From JAEUHQ01 sp964538915 (GTDB lineage: Bacteria > Planctomycetota > UBA1135 > UBA2386): DNA of 64,000 nt. The stretch covers positions 69,416-133,415 of the forward strand of contig CAZIFB010000007.1 in NCBI GenBank assembly GCA_964538915.1. Direction: 5' to 3'. A model generated the notes under the pieces. That model worked only from the letters and a program-made list of their open reading frames with translations. It did no database searches and was not told where the DNA came from. Below, piece by piece: positions 16,533 to 25,431 of this stretch. Positions within the stretch are counted from its first letter, which is position 1; every line of letters starts with the position of its first letter. The position numbers and the translations under genes are program-made.

Positions 16533-18323
16533 ATGCGCATCCAGTCACGCTTGCTCGTCAGTTCCGCCGTGGCGATCGGCTTCATCCTGATCGCCAGCGG
16601 CATCGTCACCGACCACGTCATGCAGGACGCCGCGGAGCACGAAGCGGTGCAACGTGCCGTGGCCGTCGCCGGCGCCGCGGACGAGGCCCGGGCCCACGTC
16701 GGCAAGATGCACGACCAGGGCGCGGTCGACATGGACAAGCTGCTCGGTCAGGCTCGTGAGGTGGTCGCCAAGGGCGGCGACTACCACGACACGGCGGCGT
16801 TCAGTGCGATCCCGATCGTCGTGGCCATCGAGGCCGCGAAGGGTGCCGCCGTCTCGGCGGGGCTCGACTTCACCGTCACCGCCCACGAAGCCCGCAACAA
16901 GGACTACGACCCGAAGAACGACCCGAAAGCGGGCTCCTTCCGCTCCCAGCTGCTGACCGACCTCACGGCTCAGGTGAAGGCCGGCGGGGCGAAGGACCTG
17001 TATCGCGTCGACGAAGCCAACGACACGCTGGTGTTCCAGCACGCCATCGAGCTCGAACGCAGCTGCATGGTCTGCCACGGCGACCCGGCCACGTCGAAGA
17101 CGGGTGACGGCAAGGACGTGCTCGGCTTCCGGATGGAGAACTGGCACGCGGGCGACGTGCACGGCGCCTTCGAAGTGCGCACGCCGCTCGGTCCGGTCCG
17201 CGCGGCAGCCCGCACTGCAGCCATGACGATCGCCGGGATCGGCCTGGCACTCGGTCTCGTCGGGCTCGGAGCCCTGTTCTTCCTGATGCGCCGGTCCGTT
17301 GCCCAGCCGATCTCGCGTGCGATCGCGACGCTGCAATCCGGCGAAGGCGACCTGCGCACCCGCCTCGACGAGTCCCGCAACGACGAACTCGGCGACCTCG
17401 GCCGCTGGTGCAACAAGTTCCTGGCGCGCATCCAGGAGATGGTGAAGGACATGGGAGTGAAGGCGCAGAGCGTCACGACCGCGTCGACGCAGCTCATGAC
17501 CACGGCTTCCGAGCTGTCGACCGGTGCCGAACGCACGAAGGCGCAGTCGACGCAGGTTGCCGCGGCGGCCGAGCAGATGACCGCCAACATGAACAACGTC
17601 AGCACGTCCAGCGAGGCGATGGCCGGCACGCTGCGCACGGTCGCAGCGGCGGTCGAACAGATGACCGCGAGCATCGGTGAAGTCGCGAAGAACGCCGACA
17701 GCTCCGCTCGCGTCGCCGGCCAGGCCGCCGAACTCACGCGCTCGAGCAACCAGAAGGTCAGCACGCTCGGGGCCGCTGCCAACGAGATCGGCCGCGTCAT
17801 CGAGACGATCCAGGACATCGCCGAACAGACGAACCTGCTCGCACTCAACGCCACCATCGAAGCTGCGCGCGCCGGCGAGGCCGGCAAGGGCTTCTCGGTC
17901 GTCGCCAACGAGGTCAAGGACCTCGCGCGCCAGACAGCCGAGGCGACCCAGGACATCCGCCAGCGCATCGAGCGCATCCAGGGTTCGACCCAGGAGTCCG
18001 TGGCCGCGATCGGCGAGATCGACAAGGTCATCGCGCAGGTCAGCGCGGCGGCGCAGACGATCGCGACCGCGGTCGGCGAGCAGCGCACGGCCACGCAGGA
18101 GATCGCCCAGAACCTGGCGCAGAACACGCGCACGGTCGAGGTCGTGAACCGCAACGTCGCCGAGTGCGTCACGACGAGCCGCGAGATCAGCAAGAGCATC
18201 CAGGAAGTCGACAACTACGCCCGCGCGACCTCGTCCGGCGCCGACCAGACCGAGCAGTCGGGCAAGGGGCTGAGCGGTCTCGCCCGGGAACTGCACGACC
18301 TGGTCCACCAGTTCCGGGTCTGA
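16533..18323 (+). CDS. Methyl-accepting chemotaxis protein with c-type heme (Tll0287-like) sensor
   Basis: The 596-residue receptor has TM1 at about 8-26, a periplasmic domain of about 200 residues, TM2 at about 228-250, HAMP (LQSGEGDLRTRLDES) and a full signalling hairpin. The sensor contains C178-M-V-C181-H182, a covalent heme c attachment motif, in the position and setting (FQHAIELERSCMVCHGDP) of the DUF3365/Tll0287-like heme domain. It would report redox state or a heme ligand such as O2, NO or CO; this is inferred from the family. The spacing to the previous receptor is 33 bp. Its signalling half is very close to the first receptor's, while the sensor halves are unrelated, which shows domain shuffling. 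Confidence 0.95.
   Translation: MRIQSRLLVSSAVAIGFILIASGIVTDHVMQDAAEHEAVQRAVAVAGAADEARAHVGKMHDQGAVDMDKLLGQAREVVAKGGDYHDTAAFSAIPIVVAIEAAKGAAVSAGLDFTVTAHEARNKDYDPKNDPKAGSFRSQLLTDLTAQVKAGGAKDLYRVDEANDTLVFQHAIELERSCMVCHGDPATSKTGDGKDVLGFRMENWHAGDVHGAFEVRTPLGPVRAAARTAAMTIAGIGLALGLVGLGALFFLMRRSVAQPISRAIATLQSGEGDLRTRLDESRNDELGDLGRWCNKFLARIQEMVKDMGVKAQSVTTASTQLMTTASELSTGAERTKAQSTQVAAAAEQMTANMNNVSTSSEAMAGTLRTVAAAVEQMTASIGEVAKNADSSARVAGQAAELTRSSNQKVSTLGAAANEIGRVIETIQDIAEQTNLLALNATIEAARAGEAGKGFSVVANEVKDLARQTAEATQDIRQRIERIQGSTQESVAAIGEIDKVIAQVSAAAQTIATAVGEQRTATQEIAQNLAQNTRTVEVVNRNVAECVTTSREISKSIQEVDNYARATSSGADQTEQSGKGLSGLARELHDLVHQFRV
17679..17797 (+). repeat. Identical 119-bp block shared by two receptor genes (copy 2)
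   Basis: Second copy of the block at 15855-15973, direct orientation, about 1.8 kb apart. Recombination between the copies would produce a hybrid receptor and delete the intervening sensor. Confidence 0.9.
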
Positions 18324-18483
18324 ACACTCCGAACGACCTCGCGGCGGAGACCCGTTCGGGGATCCGCCCGCGGCACGTCGATCCGGATCGCGGCCCGCCG
18401 AGTGCGCGGGCACCGCGGCACCGGGTCTTCCCGACTGAAGGCCGTGCCGGCCTCCTGCCGATCACGTCGACACTCGACTCCAC

Positions 18484-21186
18484 ATGCCGCCGACCGACCA
18501 CCCGATGAACGCCATGCACTCTTCCTCCCTGCACCTTCGTTGCGCGACCGTCACCCTGGCCGCCGTGTTCGCCGCGCCTGCGTTCTGCCAGGAGGACCCG
18601 GCGTCGTTGCTGAGCACCCTGCTCGCGGACAATGCGCGCTTCGCAGCGGACGGCACGACCGTTCCGCACGGTGAACGTCGGCGCTCGCTCGTCGCGGGCC
18701 AGAAGCCGCGCGTCGTCGTGGTGACCTGCGCCGACTCGCGAGTCGCGCCCGAAATCGTGTTCGACCGCGACCTCGGCGAACTCTTCGTCGTCCGCGTGGC
18801 CGGCAACGTCGTCGAGCCGGCCGACGTCGGCTCGATCGAGTACGCGGTCGAGCACCTCGGTGCATCGTTGCTCGTGATCATGGGCCACGAGAAGTGCGGC
18901 GCCGTGAAGGCGACGATGGACGTCGTAGCGAGCGGTGGCCAGGCCCACGGGGGCATCGGCGCCATCGTCGACCGCATCCGTCCTTCCGTGCTGGAGACGC
19001 GTGCCCGCAACCTGCCCGCCGAACAGGTGCTCGACGCGTGCATTCGCACGAATGTCGCGCACCAGATCCGCGAAGTGCTGTCGACGAGCGAGGTGATCCG
19101 CCATGCACTCGGCGAGAAGAAGCTCGCCATCGCCGGAGCCTGCTATTCGCTGACCAGCGGCCAGGTCGAAGTCGTGTGGGACCCGAAGGTCACGGCGTCG
19201 TGGCTCGCGTCGGTGCCGGCACAGGTCGCGTCGCACCAGACTGCGCCTGCCTCGACCCACCAGCCGGCTCACGCCGCCGCGACTCCGGCGGCTCCCGGCG
19301 GCGAAGTCGCCCACCACTCGGCAGGTCGCAGGACGCACTCCGCGGGCAAGACGCACGGCAAGGGCCCCGCGACCCGGCACGCCCCGACGTCGGGCGAAGG
19401 GGCGGGCAACGCCGTGTCGTGGCTGACCATCCTCGTCGGTCTGTCCTTCGTGGCATCCGCACTCCTGTTCTGGCGGTCGGCGCGCCGCATCTCCCCCAAC
19501 GGCGGCACGAGCTTCGGCATGACCCTGCGGGCTCGTGTGGTCGCCGGCTCGGCCACGATCGTGTGCCTGTTCCTCGTCGCCTTGTGGACGAGCACGCGCG
19601 GCATGGCCCGGGTCGCGAACGAACTCGAGACCTTCGCTTCGACCACGAATCCACTGCTCGCGCTGGTCAACGAGAGTGAAGTCAACCAGCTTCGCCAGTC
19701 CCTGATCGTCGAGGGAGCACTCGCCGGCGCGAAGGGCGGTGAGGCAACCGCGGAGTTCGATCGCCTCACCACCGAGATCCGCGAGGCACTCGACACTGCA
19801 GGCAAGCTCGTCGCGGCCCTGCGGACCGCCAACGGCGGCGAGAACGCCGAACAGGCGGCCCACCTGGCCGGGCCCCTGTCGGCGGTCGGCGACCTGTTCG
19901 GTCGCTTTCAATCCGCGGCTCGCGGCGTCGTGGCCGGGACGACGGACCCGTCCGACGCACAGTCGGTGGTCGGTCTGGAGGAGCAGCTGGAAGCCAAGAT
20001 CGAAGACCTCCGCACCGAACTCGCCGGGGATGCCGAAGAGTCCCTCGCCGCGATGGCGAGCGACGAGCACGTCGTGCTCACCACCAACCTGGTCGTCACT
20101 CTCGTCGGTTCGATCCTCGGTCTCTTCTTGAGCTGGTGGATCGGCCGCACGATCCAGCAGTCCCTCGGCCGGGTCAGCAACCGGCTGCAGGACATCGCCG
20201 ACGGCGAGGGTGACCTCACGACGCGCCTGGACGACGCCGTGCACGACGAGATCGGCGTACTCTCGCACTGGTTCAATCGGTTCGTCGCGAAGCTCCAGAC
20301 CACGATGCGCGACGTGACGCAGCGAGCTGCCGGGGTCAGTTCGGCGGCCACGCAGCTGACCAGCACCGGCACGATGCTGGCCTCGACCGCGGAGCAGACG
20401 AAGACGCAGGTCGCGCAAGTGGCCGCCGCCGCCGAGGAGATGGCCGCGAACATGTCGAACGTGGGCTCGTCGAGCGACACGCTGGCGGGCACGTTCCGCA
20501 CCGTCGCAGCAGCCGTCGAGCAGATGACCGCGAGCATCGGCGAGGTCGCGAAGAACGCCGAAGGCGCCTCGTCGATCGCCGACGACGCCGCAACGCTCGT
20601 TCGCGCGAGCAACGAGAAGGTCAGCACCCTCGGCGCCGCCGCGAACGAGATCGGCCGCGTCATCGAGACGATCCAGGACATCGCAGAGCAGACCAACCTG
20701 CTCGCCCTCAACGCCACCATCGAAGCCGCGCGCGCCGGTGAGGCCGGCAAGGGCTTCTCCGTGGTCGCCAACGAGGTCAAGGACCTCGCACGCCAGACCG
20801 CCGAAGCCACGCAGGACATCCGCCGGCGCATCGAGCGCATCCAGAGCAGCACGGGCGAGTCGGTCGAAGCGATCGCGAAGATCGACAGCGTCATCGCGAA
20901 GGTGAGCCACAACTCCAAGCAGATCGCGGTCGCCGTCGGCGAACAGCGGACCGCGACGCAGGAGATCGCCGGCAACCTCGCCAAGAGCAGCCAGGCGATC
21001 GGTGTCGTGGCCAACAACGTCCAGGAGGGCGCGAAGGCGAGCAGCGAGATCACGAAGAGCATCAGCGCCGTCAATGGACAGGCCGGCTCGACGGCGGCCG
21101 CCGCAGAAGAGTCCTCGGTCACCGGCAAGGCGCTCGCCGACGTTTCCAGCGAGCTGATGCGCCTCGTCAAGCAGTTCAAGGTCTGA
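18484..21186 (+). CDS. Periplasmic beta-carbonic anhydrase fused to a methyl-accepting chemotaxis receptor
   Basis: A single 900-residue frame joins two complete proteins. Residues about 11-34 are a signal peptide. Residues about 38-245 are a beta-class carbonic anhydrase with all active-site residues: C82-x-D84-x-R86 (TCADSRVAP) and H135-x-x-C138 (GHEKCGA). A linker at 250-310 carries eight His. TM segments lie at about 311-331, 348-369 and 535-557; between the last two is a 4-helix-bundle-type periplasmic sensor, then HAMP (DIADGEGDLTTRLDDA) and the standard signalling hairpin. The anhydrase would thus sit in the periplasm. Residue 346 on looks like a normal receptor N-terminus, so this is a CA-with-anchor plus receptor fusion. 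ATGs at 18505 and 18514 are alternative starts; none has a clear ribosome site. Confidence 0.94.
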   Translation: MPPTDHPMNAMHSSSLHLRCATVTLAAVFAAPAFCQEDPASLLSTLLADNARFAADGTTVPHGERRRSLVAGQKPRVVVVTCADSRVAPEIVFDRDLGELFVVRVAGNVVEPADVGSIEYAVEHLGASLLVIMGHEKCGAVKATMDVVASGGQAHGGIGAIVDRIRPSVLETRARNLPAEQVLDACIRTNVAHQIREVLSTSEVIRHALGEKKLAIAGACYSLTSGQVEVVWDPKVTASWLASVPAQVASHQTAPASTHQPAHAAATPAAPGGEVAHHSAGRRTHSAGKTHGKGPATRHAPTSGEGAGNAVSWLTILVGLSFVASALLFWRSARRISPNGGTSFGMTLRARVVAGSATIVCLFLVALWTSTRGMARVANELETFASTTNPLLALVNESEVNQLRQSLIVEGALAGAKGGEATAEFDRLTTEIREALDTAGKLVAALRTANGGENAEQAAHLAGPLSAVGDLFGRFQSAARGVVAGTTDPSDAQSVVGLEEQLEAKIEDLRTELAGDAEESLAAMASDEHVVLTTNLVVTLVGSILGLFLSWWIGRTIQQSLGRVSNRLQDIADGEGDLTTRLDDAVHDEIGVLSHWFNRFVAKLQTTMRDVTQRAAGVSSAATQLTSTGTMLASTAEQTKTQVAQVAAAAEEMAANMSNVGSSSDTLAGTFRTVAAAVEQMTASIGEVAKNAEGASSIADDAATLVRASNEKVSTLGAAANEIGRVIETIQDIAEQTNLLALNATIEAARAGEAGKGFSVVANEVKDLARQTAEATQDIRRRIERIQSSTGESVEAIAKIDSVIAKVSHNSKQIAVAVGEQRTATQEIAGNLAKSSQAIGVVANNVQEGAKASSEITKSISAVNGQAGSTAAAAEESSVTGKALADVSSELMRLVKQFKV

Positions 21187-21227
21187 GCCGATCCCCGCCC
21201 CCAACGGAACCACAGCGAGATCTTCCC

Positions 21228-23879
21228 ATGAGCAACGAAGGCGACGACCTGCAAGAACTCGTGAACGACTTCGTGACGGAGTCGCGCGAACACCTTCGCA
21301 CGGTGGAGTCCGATCTCCTGCGTCTCGAAGAGGGCGGCAGCGACGCCGAGACCGTCAACAACGTCTTCCGGTGCGTGCACAGCGTGAAGGGCGTCGCGGG
21401 CTTCCTGGGCCTCGAACGCATCCAGAGCCTGGCGCACACGTTGGAGAGCACTCTCGATCTCGTGCGCAAGGAGCGCCTTCAGCCGACGCCGGAGCTGGTC
21501 GGTGCACTGCTGGGTGCGATCGACGGGCTCCGCGACATGATCGAGAACGTCGGCGAGTCGAACAAGGTCGACATCGATCCGCACACGCAGGCTCTGCGTC
21601 CGTTCCTCGATGCGCCCGCCGCGCCCGAGGCGCCGACCGCCGCGACGGGAGCGGCTGCGGCGGCTTCCACGGCCGAACCGCACACCGCCGAGAACGCGCC
21701 GCACGCAGCGGACCCGGCGGCCGCGCCACAAGCGGGCACCAAGGACACGCCACACGGCGTCGACAAGAGCCCTGCGGCGAAGCCCGAGGGAGGCGAGGGT
21801 GCGGCAACCGGCGCCGATTCGATCCGCGTCAGCGTCGACCTGCTGAACCGCCTGATGAATCTGTCCGGCGAGATGGTGCTCGGCCGCAACCAGGTCCTGC
21901 AGGCGATCGGCACGACGAGCGAGAAGCCGCTCCACACTGCCGCCACGCACCTGAGCCAGGTCGTGAGCGAGATGCAGGAGGCGATCATGCAGACGCGCCT
22001 GCAGCCGGTCGGCAACGTCCTGCAGCGCTTCCCTCGCGTCGTACGCGACCTCTGCAGCAAGCTCTCCAAGCGCTGCCGCCTCGTCCTCGAGGGCAAGGAG
22101 GTCGAGCTCGATCGTTCGATCCTCGAAGCCCTCGGCGACCCGCTCACGCACCTCGTTCGCAACGCGATCGACCACGGCATCGAGCGGCCGGACGCGCGGC
22201 AGGCGAAGGGCAAGCCCCCCGAAGGCACTCTCACGCTGCAGGCCTTCCACCAGGGCGGCAACGTCAAGATCGAGATCCGCGACGACGGCGCCGGCATCGA
22301 CCCCGAACGCCTGCGTCGCAAGGCGGTCGAGAAGAACGTCATCACGGCCGAACAGGCGCGCTCCCTGTCGGATCGTGATGCGACGCTGCTGATCTTCGCT
22401 CCCGGCTTCTCGACGGCCGAGAAGCTCACGGACGTCAGCGGCCGCGGCGTCGGCATGGACGTCGTCCGGTCGAACATCGAGAAGATCGGCGGTCACGTCG
22501 AGGTGCACTCCGCCATCGGCGTCGGCACCACGATGACGATCACGATCCCGCTGACGCTGGCGATCATGCCGGCGCTGGTGGTGAGCTGCGACGAGCGCCG
22601 CTACGTGCTCCCGCAGAACAACGTCACGGAACTCGTCCGCATCCGCGCCGCAGATCGCCAGCGCCGCATCCTGCAGGTGAGCGGTCGCGAAGTTCTCCGC
22701 CTGCGTGGGCGCCTGCTGCCCGTCGTGCACCTGCGCGACGCGCTGGCCCTGCCCGACGATCCGGCCGACCGCTCGTCCCGCACGTACAACATCATGGTCG
22801 TGCAGTCGGGCGCGCTGCAGTACGGCCTCGTGGTGGACTCTCCGCCGGACACCGAGGAGATCGTCGTGAAGCCGCTCGGCACGCACCTGAAGGGCCGCGC
22901 GGAGTACTCCGGTTCGACGATCCTCGGCGACGGCCGCGTCGCACTGATCCTGGACGTGGTCGGCCTCTCCGACACCGCCAACCTGCGCGCCCAGGAACAG
23001 TCGGACGAGGACGTGCTGCGCCAGCACGCCACCGAGAACGCCGATCAGGAGACGAACGAGTTCGTGCTCTTCCGCAACCACGAAACCGAGATCTTCGCGG
23101 TGCCCCTCGGTCTGGTCAGCCGCATCCAGCGCCTCGACAAGAAGGAACTGGTGTCGGTCGGCGGCGAGATGGTGCACGAGAACAGCGAACGTGCGATGCC
23201 GGTCGTCGCTCTCGAGCGGCACGTCGAGGCCATGGCGGGCCCGGCTCTGGGTGAACGCACGTCGGTGCTGGTGCTCCGCGTGAAGGAGCACGAGTTCGGC
23301 CTCATCGCGCCGCGCGTCGAGGACATCCGGGCGCTGACCGTTCACGTCGACGACCGCACACTCGTGCGTCCGGGCGTGATGGGCAGCTTCCAGCTCGACG
23401 GCCACACGGTGCGCCTGCTCGACGTCGCGACGATCGCCAGCAAGGCGCTGCCGCAGCTCTTCGTCGACGTCCCGACGACGCAGGAGAAGGAGAAGCCGGA
23501 TCGCAAGATGCGGATCCTCTTCGCCGAGGACTCGAACTTCTTCCGCCGCCACGTGGCGAACATCATCGTGGAAGCGGGCTTCGAAGTCGTTCCGTGCGAA
23601 GACGGGGACATCGCATGGAAGACGCTGCAGGAGGACACCACGGGGTTCGACCTGCTCGTCACCGACATCCAGATGCCGAACTGCGACGGACTTGAACTGA
23701 CGAAGCGCATCCGCCGCAACGACCGCACGGCGAAGCTGCCGGTGCTGGCGCTCACGTCCTTGTCGCGACAAGAGGACATCGACCTCGGTCGCGCAGCGGG
23801 CATCACCGACTACCGCATCAAGCTCGACGACGCCGCACTGATCGCCGCGATCCGTGAACTCACGGGAGCCAAGGTATGA
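21228..23879 (+). CDS. cheA: Hybrid chemotaxis histidine kinase CheA with two CheW domains and a receiver
   Basis: The 883-residue kinase has an N-terminal HPt domain with phospho-acceptor His51 (FRCVHSVKG), an Ala/Pro-rich linker, the P3 dimerisation helices, the HATPase domain with its N box HLVRNAIDHGIE near 307 and G boxes (DDGAGID, GRGVGMDVV), two CheW-like domains (from about 445 and about 609) and a C-terminal receiver (from about 760; phosphoacceptor in VTDIQMPNCDG). The attached receiver may be a phosphate sink or an output switch. Classic CheA has no receiver and one CheW domain. The stop overlaps cheW by 4 bp. Confidence 0.95.
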   Translation: MSNEGDDLQELVNDFVTESREHLRTVESDLLRLEEGGSDAETVNNVFRCVHSVKGVAGFLGLERIQSLAHTLESTLDLVRKERLQPTPELVGALLGAIDGLRDMIENVGESNKVDIDPHTQALRPFLDAPAAPEAPTAATGAAAAASTAEPHTAENAPHAADPAAAPQAGTKDTPHGVDKSPAAKPEGGEGAATGADSIRVSVDLLNRLMNLSGEMVLGRNQVLQAIGTTSEKPLHTAATHLSQVVSEMQEAIMQTRLQPVGNVLQRFPRVVRDLCSKLSKRCRLVLEGKEVELDRSILEALGDPLTHLVRNAIDHGIERPDARQAKGKPPEGTLTLQAFHQGGNVKIEIRDDGAGIDPERLRRKAVEKNVITAEQARSLSDRDATLLIFAPGFSTAEKLTDVSGRGVGMDVVRSNIEKIGGHVEVHSAIGVGTTMTITIPLTLAIMPALVVSCDERRYVLPQNNVTELVRIRAADRQRRILQVSGREVLRLRGRLLPVVHLRDALALPDDPADRSSRTYNIMVVQSGALQYGLVVDSPPDTEEIVVKPLGTHLKGRAEYSGSTILGDGRVALILDVVGLSDTANLRAQEQSDEDVLRQHATENADQETNEFVLFRNHETEIFAVPLGLVSRIQRLDKKELVSVGGEMVHENSERAMPVVALERHVEAMAGPALGERTSVLVLRVKEHEFGLIAPRVEDIRALTVHVDDRTLVRPGVMGSFQLDGHTVRLLDVATIASKALPQLFVDVPTTQEKEKPDRKMRILFAEDSNFFRRHVANIIVEAGFEVVPCEDGDIAWKTLQEDTTGFDLLVTDIQMPNCDGLELTKRIRRNDRTAKLPVLALTSLSRQEDIDLGRAAGITDYRIKLDDAALIAAIRELTGAKV

Positions 23880-24328
23880 CCGATCAACCGATTTCCTACG
23901 TCTCCTGCCGCGTCGGAACCACGATGCTCGGGGTCGAGCTGTCGCGCGTCCAGGAGATCAACCGGATGGTCGAGGCCACGTTCGTGCCGCGCCTGCCGAT
24001 CGAGGTCCGCGGCCTGATCAACCTGCGCGGCAATCTCGTCACCGTACTGGACCTCGCGCAGATCCTCGACAACCGCAGAAGCGAGCCCAACCGGAACGCC
24101 CGCAACGTGATCGTCGAACACCACGGCGAACGTTTCGGTCTGCTCGTCGACGCGGTCGGGGACGTCGTGACGACCACCGATCCACTGGAGACGCTGCCGA
24201 CCCACATGGACCCGCAGCAGGCCAAGTGGTTCAAGGGACTCGTCCAGCTCACCGACAACGTGATGCTGGCTCTCGACGTCGACGCCGTGCTCGCCACGCC
24301 GATGGAGGAAGCCGGGAGCAGCGGCTGA
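23876..24328 (+). CDS. cheW: Chemotaxis coupling protein CheW
   Basis: A 150-residue CheW domain, normal length. The conserved RGLINLRGNLVTVLDL strand-turn-strand and the GLLVDAVGDVV segment are both present. It links receptor tips to CheA in the array. The ATG overlaps the cheA stop (ATGA), so the two products are made together, as expected for array partners. Confidence 0.95.
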   Translation: MTDQPISYVSCRVGTTMLGVELSRVQEINRMVEATFVPRLPIEVRGLINLRGNLVTVLDLAQILDNRRSEPNRNARNVIVEHHGERFGLLVDAVGDVVTTTDPLETLPTHMDPQQAKWFKGLVQLTDNVMLALDVDAVLATPMEEAGSSG

Positions 24329-24333
24329 CCGGC

Positions 24334-25431
24334 ATGGTCGAAGAACGTGCAACTCGCGCGCGCGTCCTCGTTGTCGACGGGGATGCCGGAACGCGGCAGA
24401 TTCTGACCCGCCAGATGGCGGACAGTTCGTCCGTGGAGGTCGTCGGCACTGCGATCAACGCGCGCACCGCGTTGCCGAAGACGGCGACCTACCGACCCGA
24501 CGTGCTGACCGTGGACCTCGTGTCGGCCGACGTCGAGGGACTCTGGCTCGCCGAGGCGTTGCGCCGCCAGCGGACGCCGGTCGGCCTCGTGCTGATGGTG
24601 GCCGATCGACAGAGCGCCGACGCGCTGAAGGCCAGGACCGAACTCGCCCCGTTCGACGTCGTGCTGCGCGACGACGCGACGAAGTCGTTCGACCGGCGCA
24701 TCCTTCCCGCCGTGCTGCACGCAGCGAACTCGTTCGCACAGAAGGCCGCGGACGACGGCGCAGCGGACGCGGCGACAGCCGTCCTCTCGTGCCCCGTGCC
24801 GCCGCCGGCCACGGCCATGCCCGTGGTGCAGAACAAGGCAGCACGTCGTTGCGTGGGGGCGCAGGTCGTCGGGATCGGCACCTCGACCGGCGGCCCGAAC
24901 GCGCTCGCGCGACTCCTGCCCCGGCTCCCGGCCGACTTCCCGTTGCCGATCCTGATCGTGCAGCACATGCCGCCGGACTTCACGGCGTCGCTGGCTCAGT
25001 CGCTGGCCCGAACGTGCAAGCTGCGCGTCCGCGAAGCCCGCGGCGGCGAACTACTGACGGGCGGCGAGGTGCTGATCGCGCCGGGCGGCAAGCACATGCG
25101 TGTCGTCCGCACCGACCAGGGCATCACGACGCGCATCACCGAGGATCCGCCGGAGAACTCGTGCCGCCCCGCGGTCGACTACCTCTTCCGGTCGCTGCGC
25201 GAGGTGTACGGCGCGACCGCGATCGCCGTGATGATGACCGGCATGGGCGAAGACGGCTTCGTGGGCTGCCAGCAGCTCCGTTCGGCCGGCGCCTACCTGA
25301 TCGCCCAGGACGCCGCGTCGTGCACGGTCTACGGCATGCCGCGAGGCCCGATCGAATCGGGCATCGTCGACGTGGTGGCTCCGCTGGACGAATTGGCCAC
25401 GAGAATCTGCGAAGCCGCAGGAGCGAGGTGA
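24334..25431 (+). CDS. cheB: Protein-glutamate methylesterase CheB with degenerate receiver
   Basis: The 365-residue protein has a receiver (about 10-120), a linker and a methylesterase domain. The catalytic triad is clear: Ser184 (GIGTSTGGP), His211 (VQHMPPDFT) and Asp307 (TGMGEDGF). It removes methyl groups from receptor glutamates for adaptation. The receiver keeps Asp61 but is altered elsewhere: the acidic pair reads VDGDAG, the conserved Thr/Ser is Ala90 and the Lys position reads LRDD. The start is 5 bp after cheW; no better start was seen. The stop overlaps the cheR start. Confidence 0.93.
   Translation: MVEERATRARVLVVDGDAGTRQILTRQMADSSSVEVVGTAINARTALPKTATYRPDVLTVDLVSADVEGLWLAEALRRQRTPVGLVLMVADRQSADALKARTELAPFDVVLRDDATKSFDRRILPAVLHAANSFAQKAADDGAADAATAVLSCPVPPPATAMPVVQNKAARRCVGAQVVGIGTSTGGPNALARLLPRLPADFPLPILIVQHMPPDFTASLAQSLARTCKLRVREARGGELLTGGEVLIAPGGKHMRVVRTDQGITTRITEDPPENSCRPAVDYLFRSLREVYGATAIAVMMTGMGEDGFVGCQQLRSAGAYLIAQDAASCTVYGMPRGPIESGIVDVVAPLDELATRICEAAGAR

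Noticed and set aside
18187..23771. Minus-strand frames of 1008 and 1287 residues opposite the receptors and cheA
   Set aside because: Both lie antisense to strongly supported domains and lack any recognisable motif or start signal.
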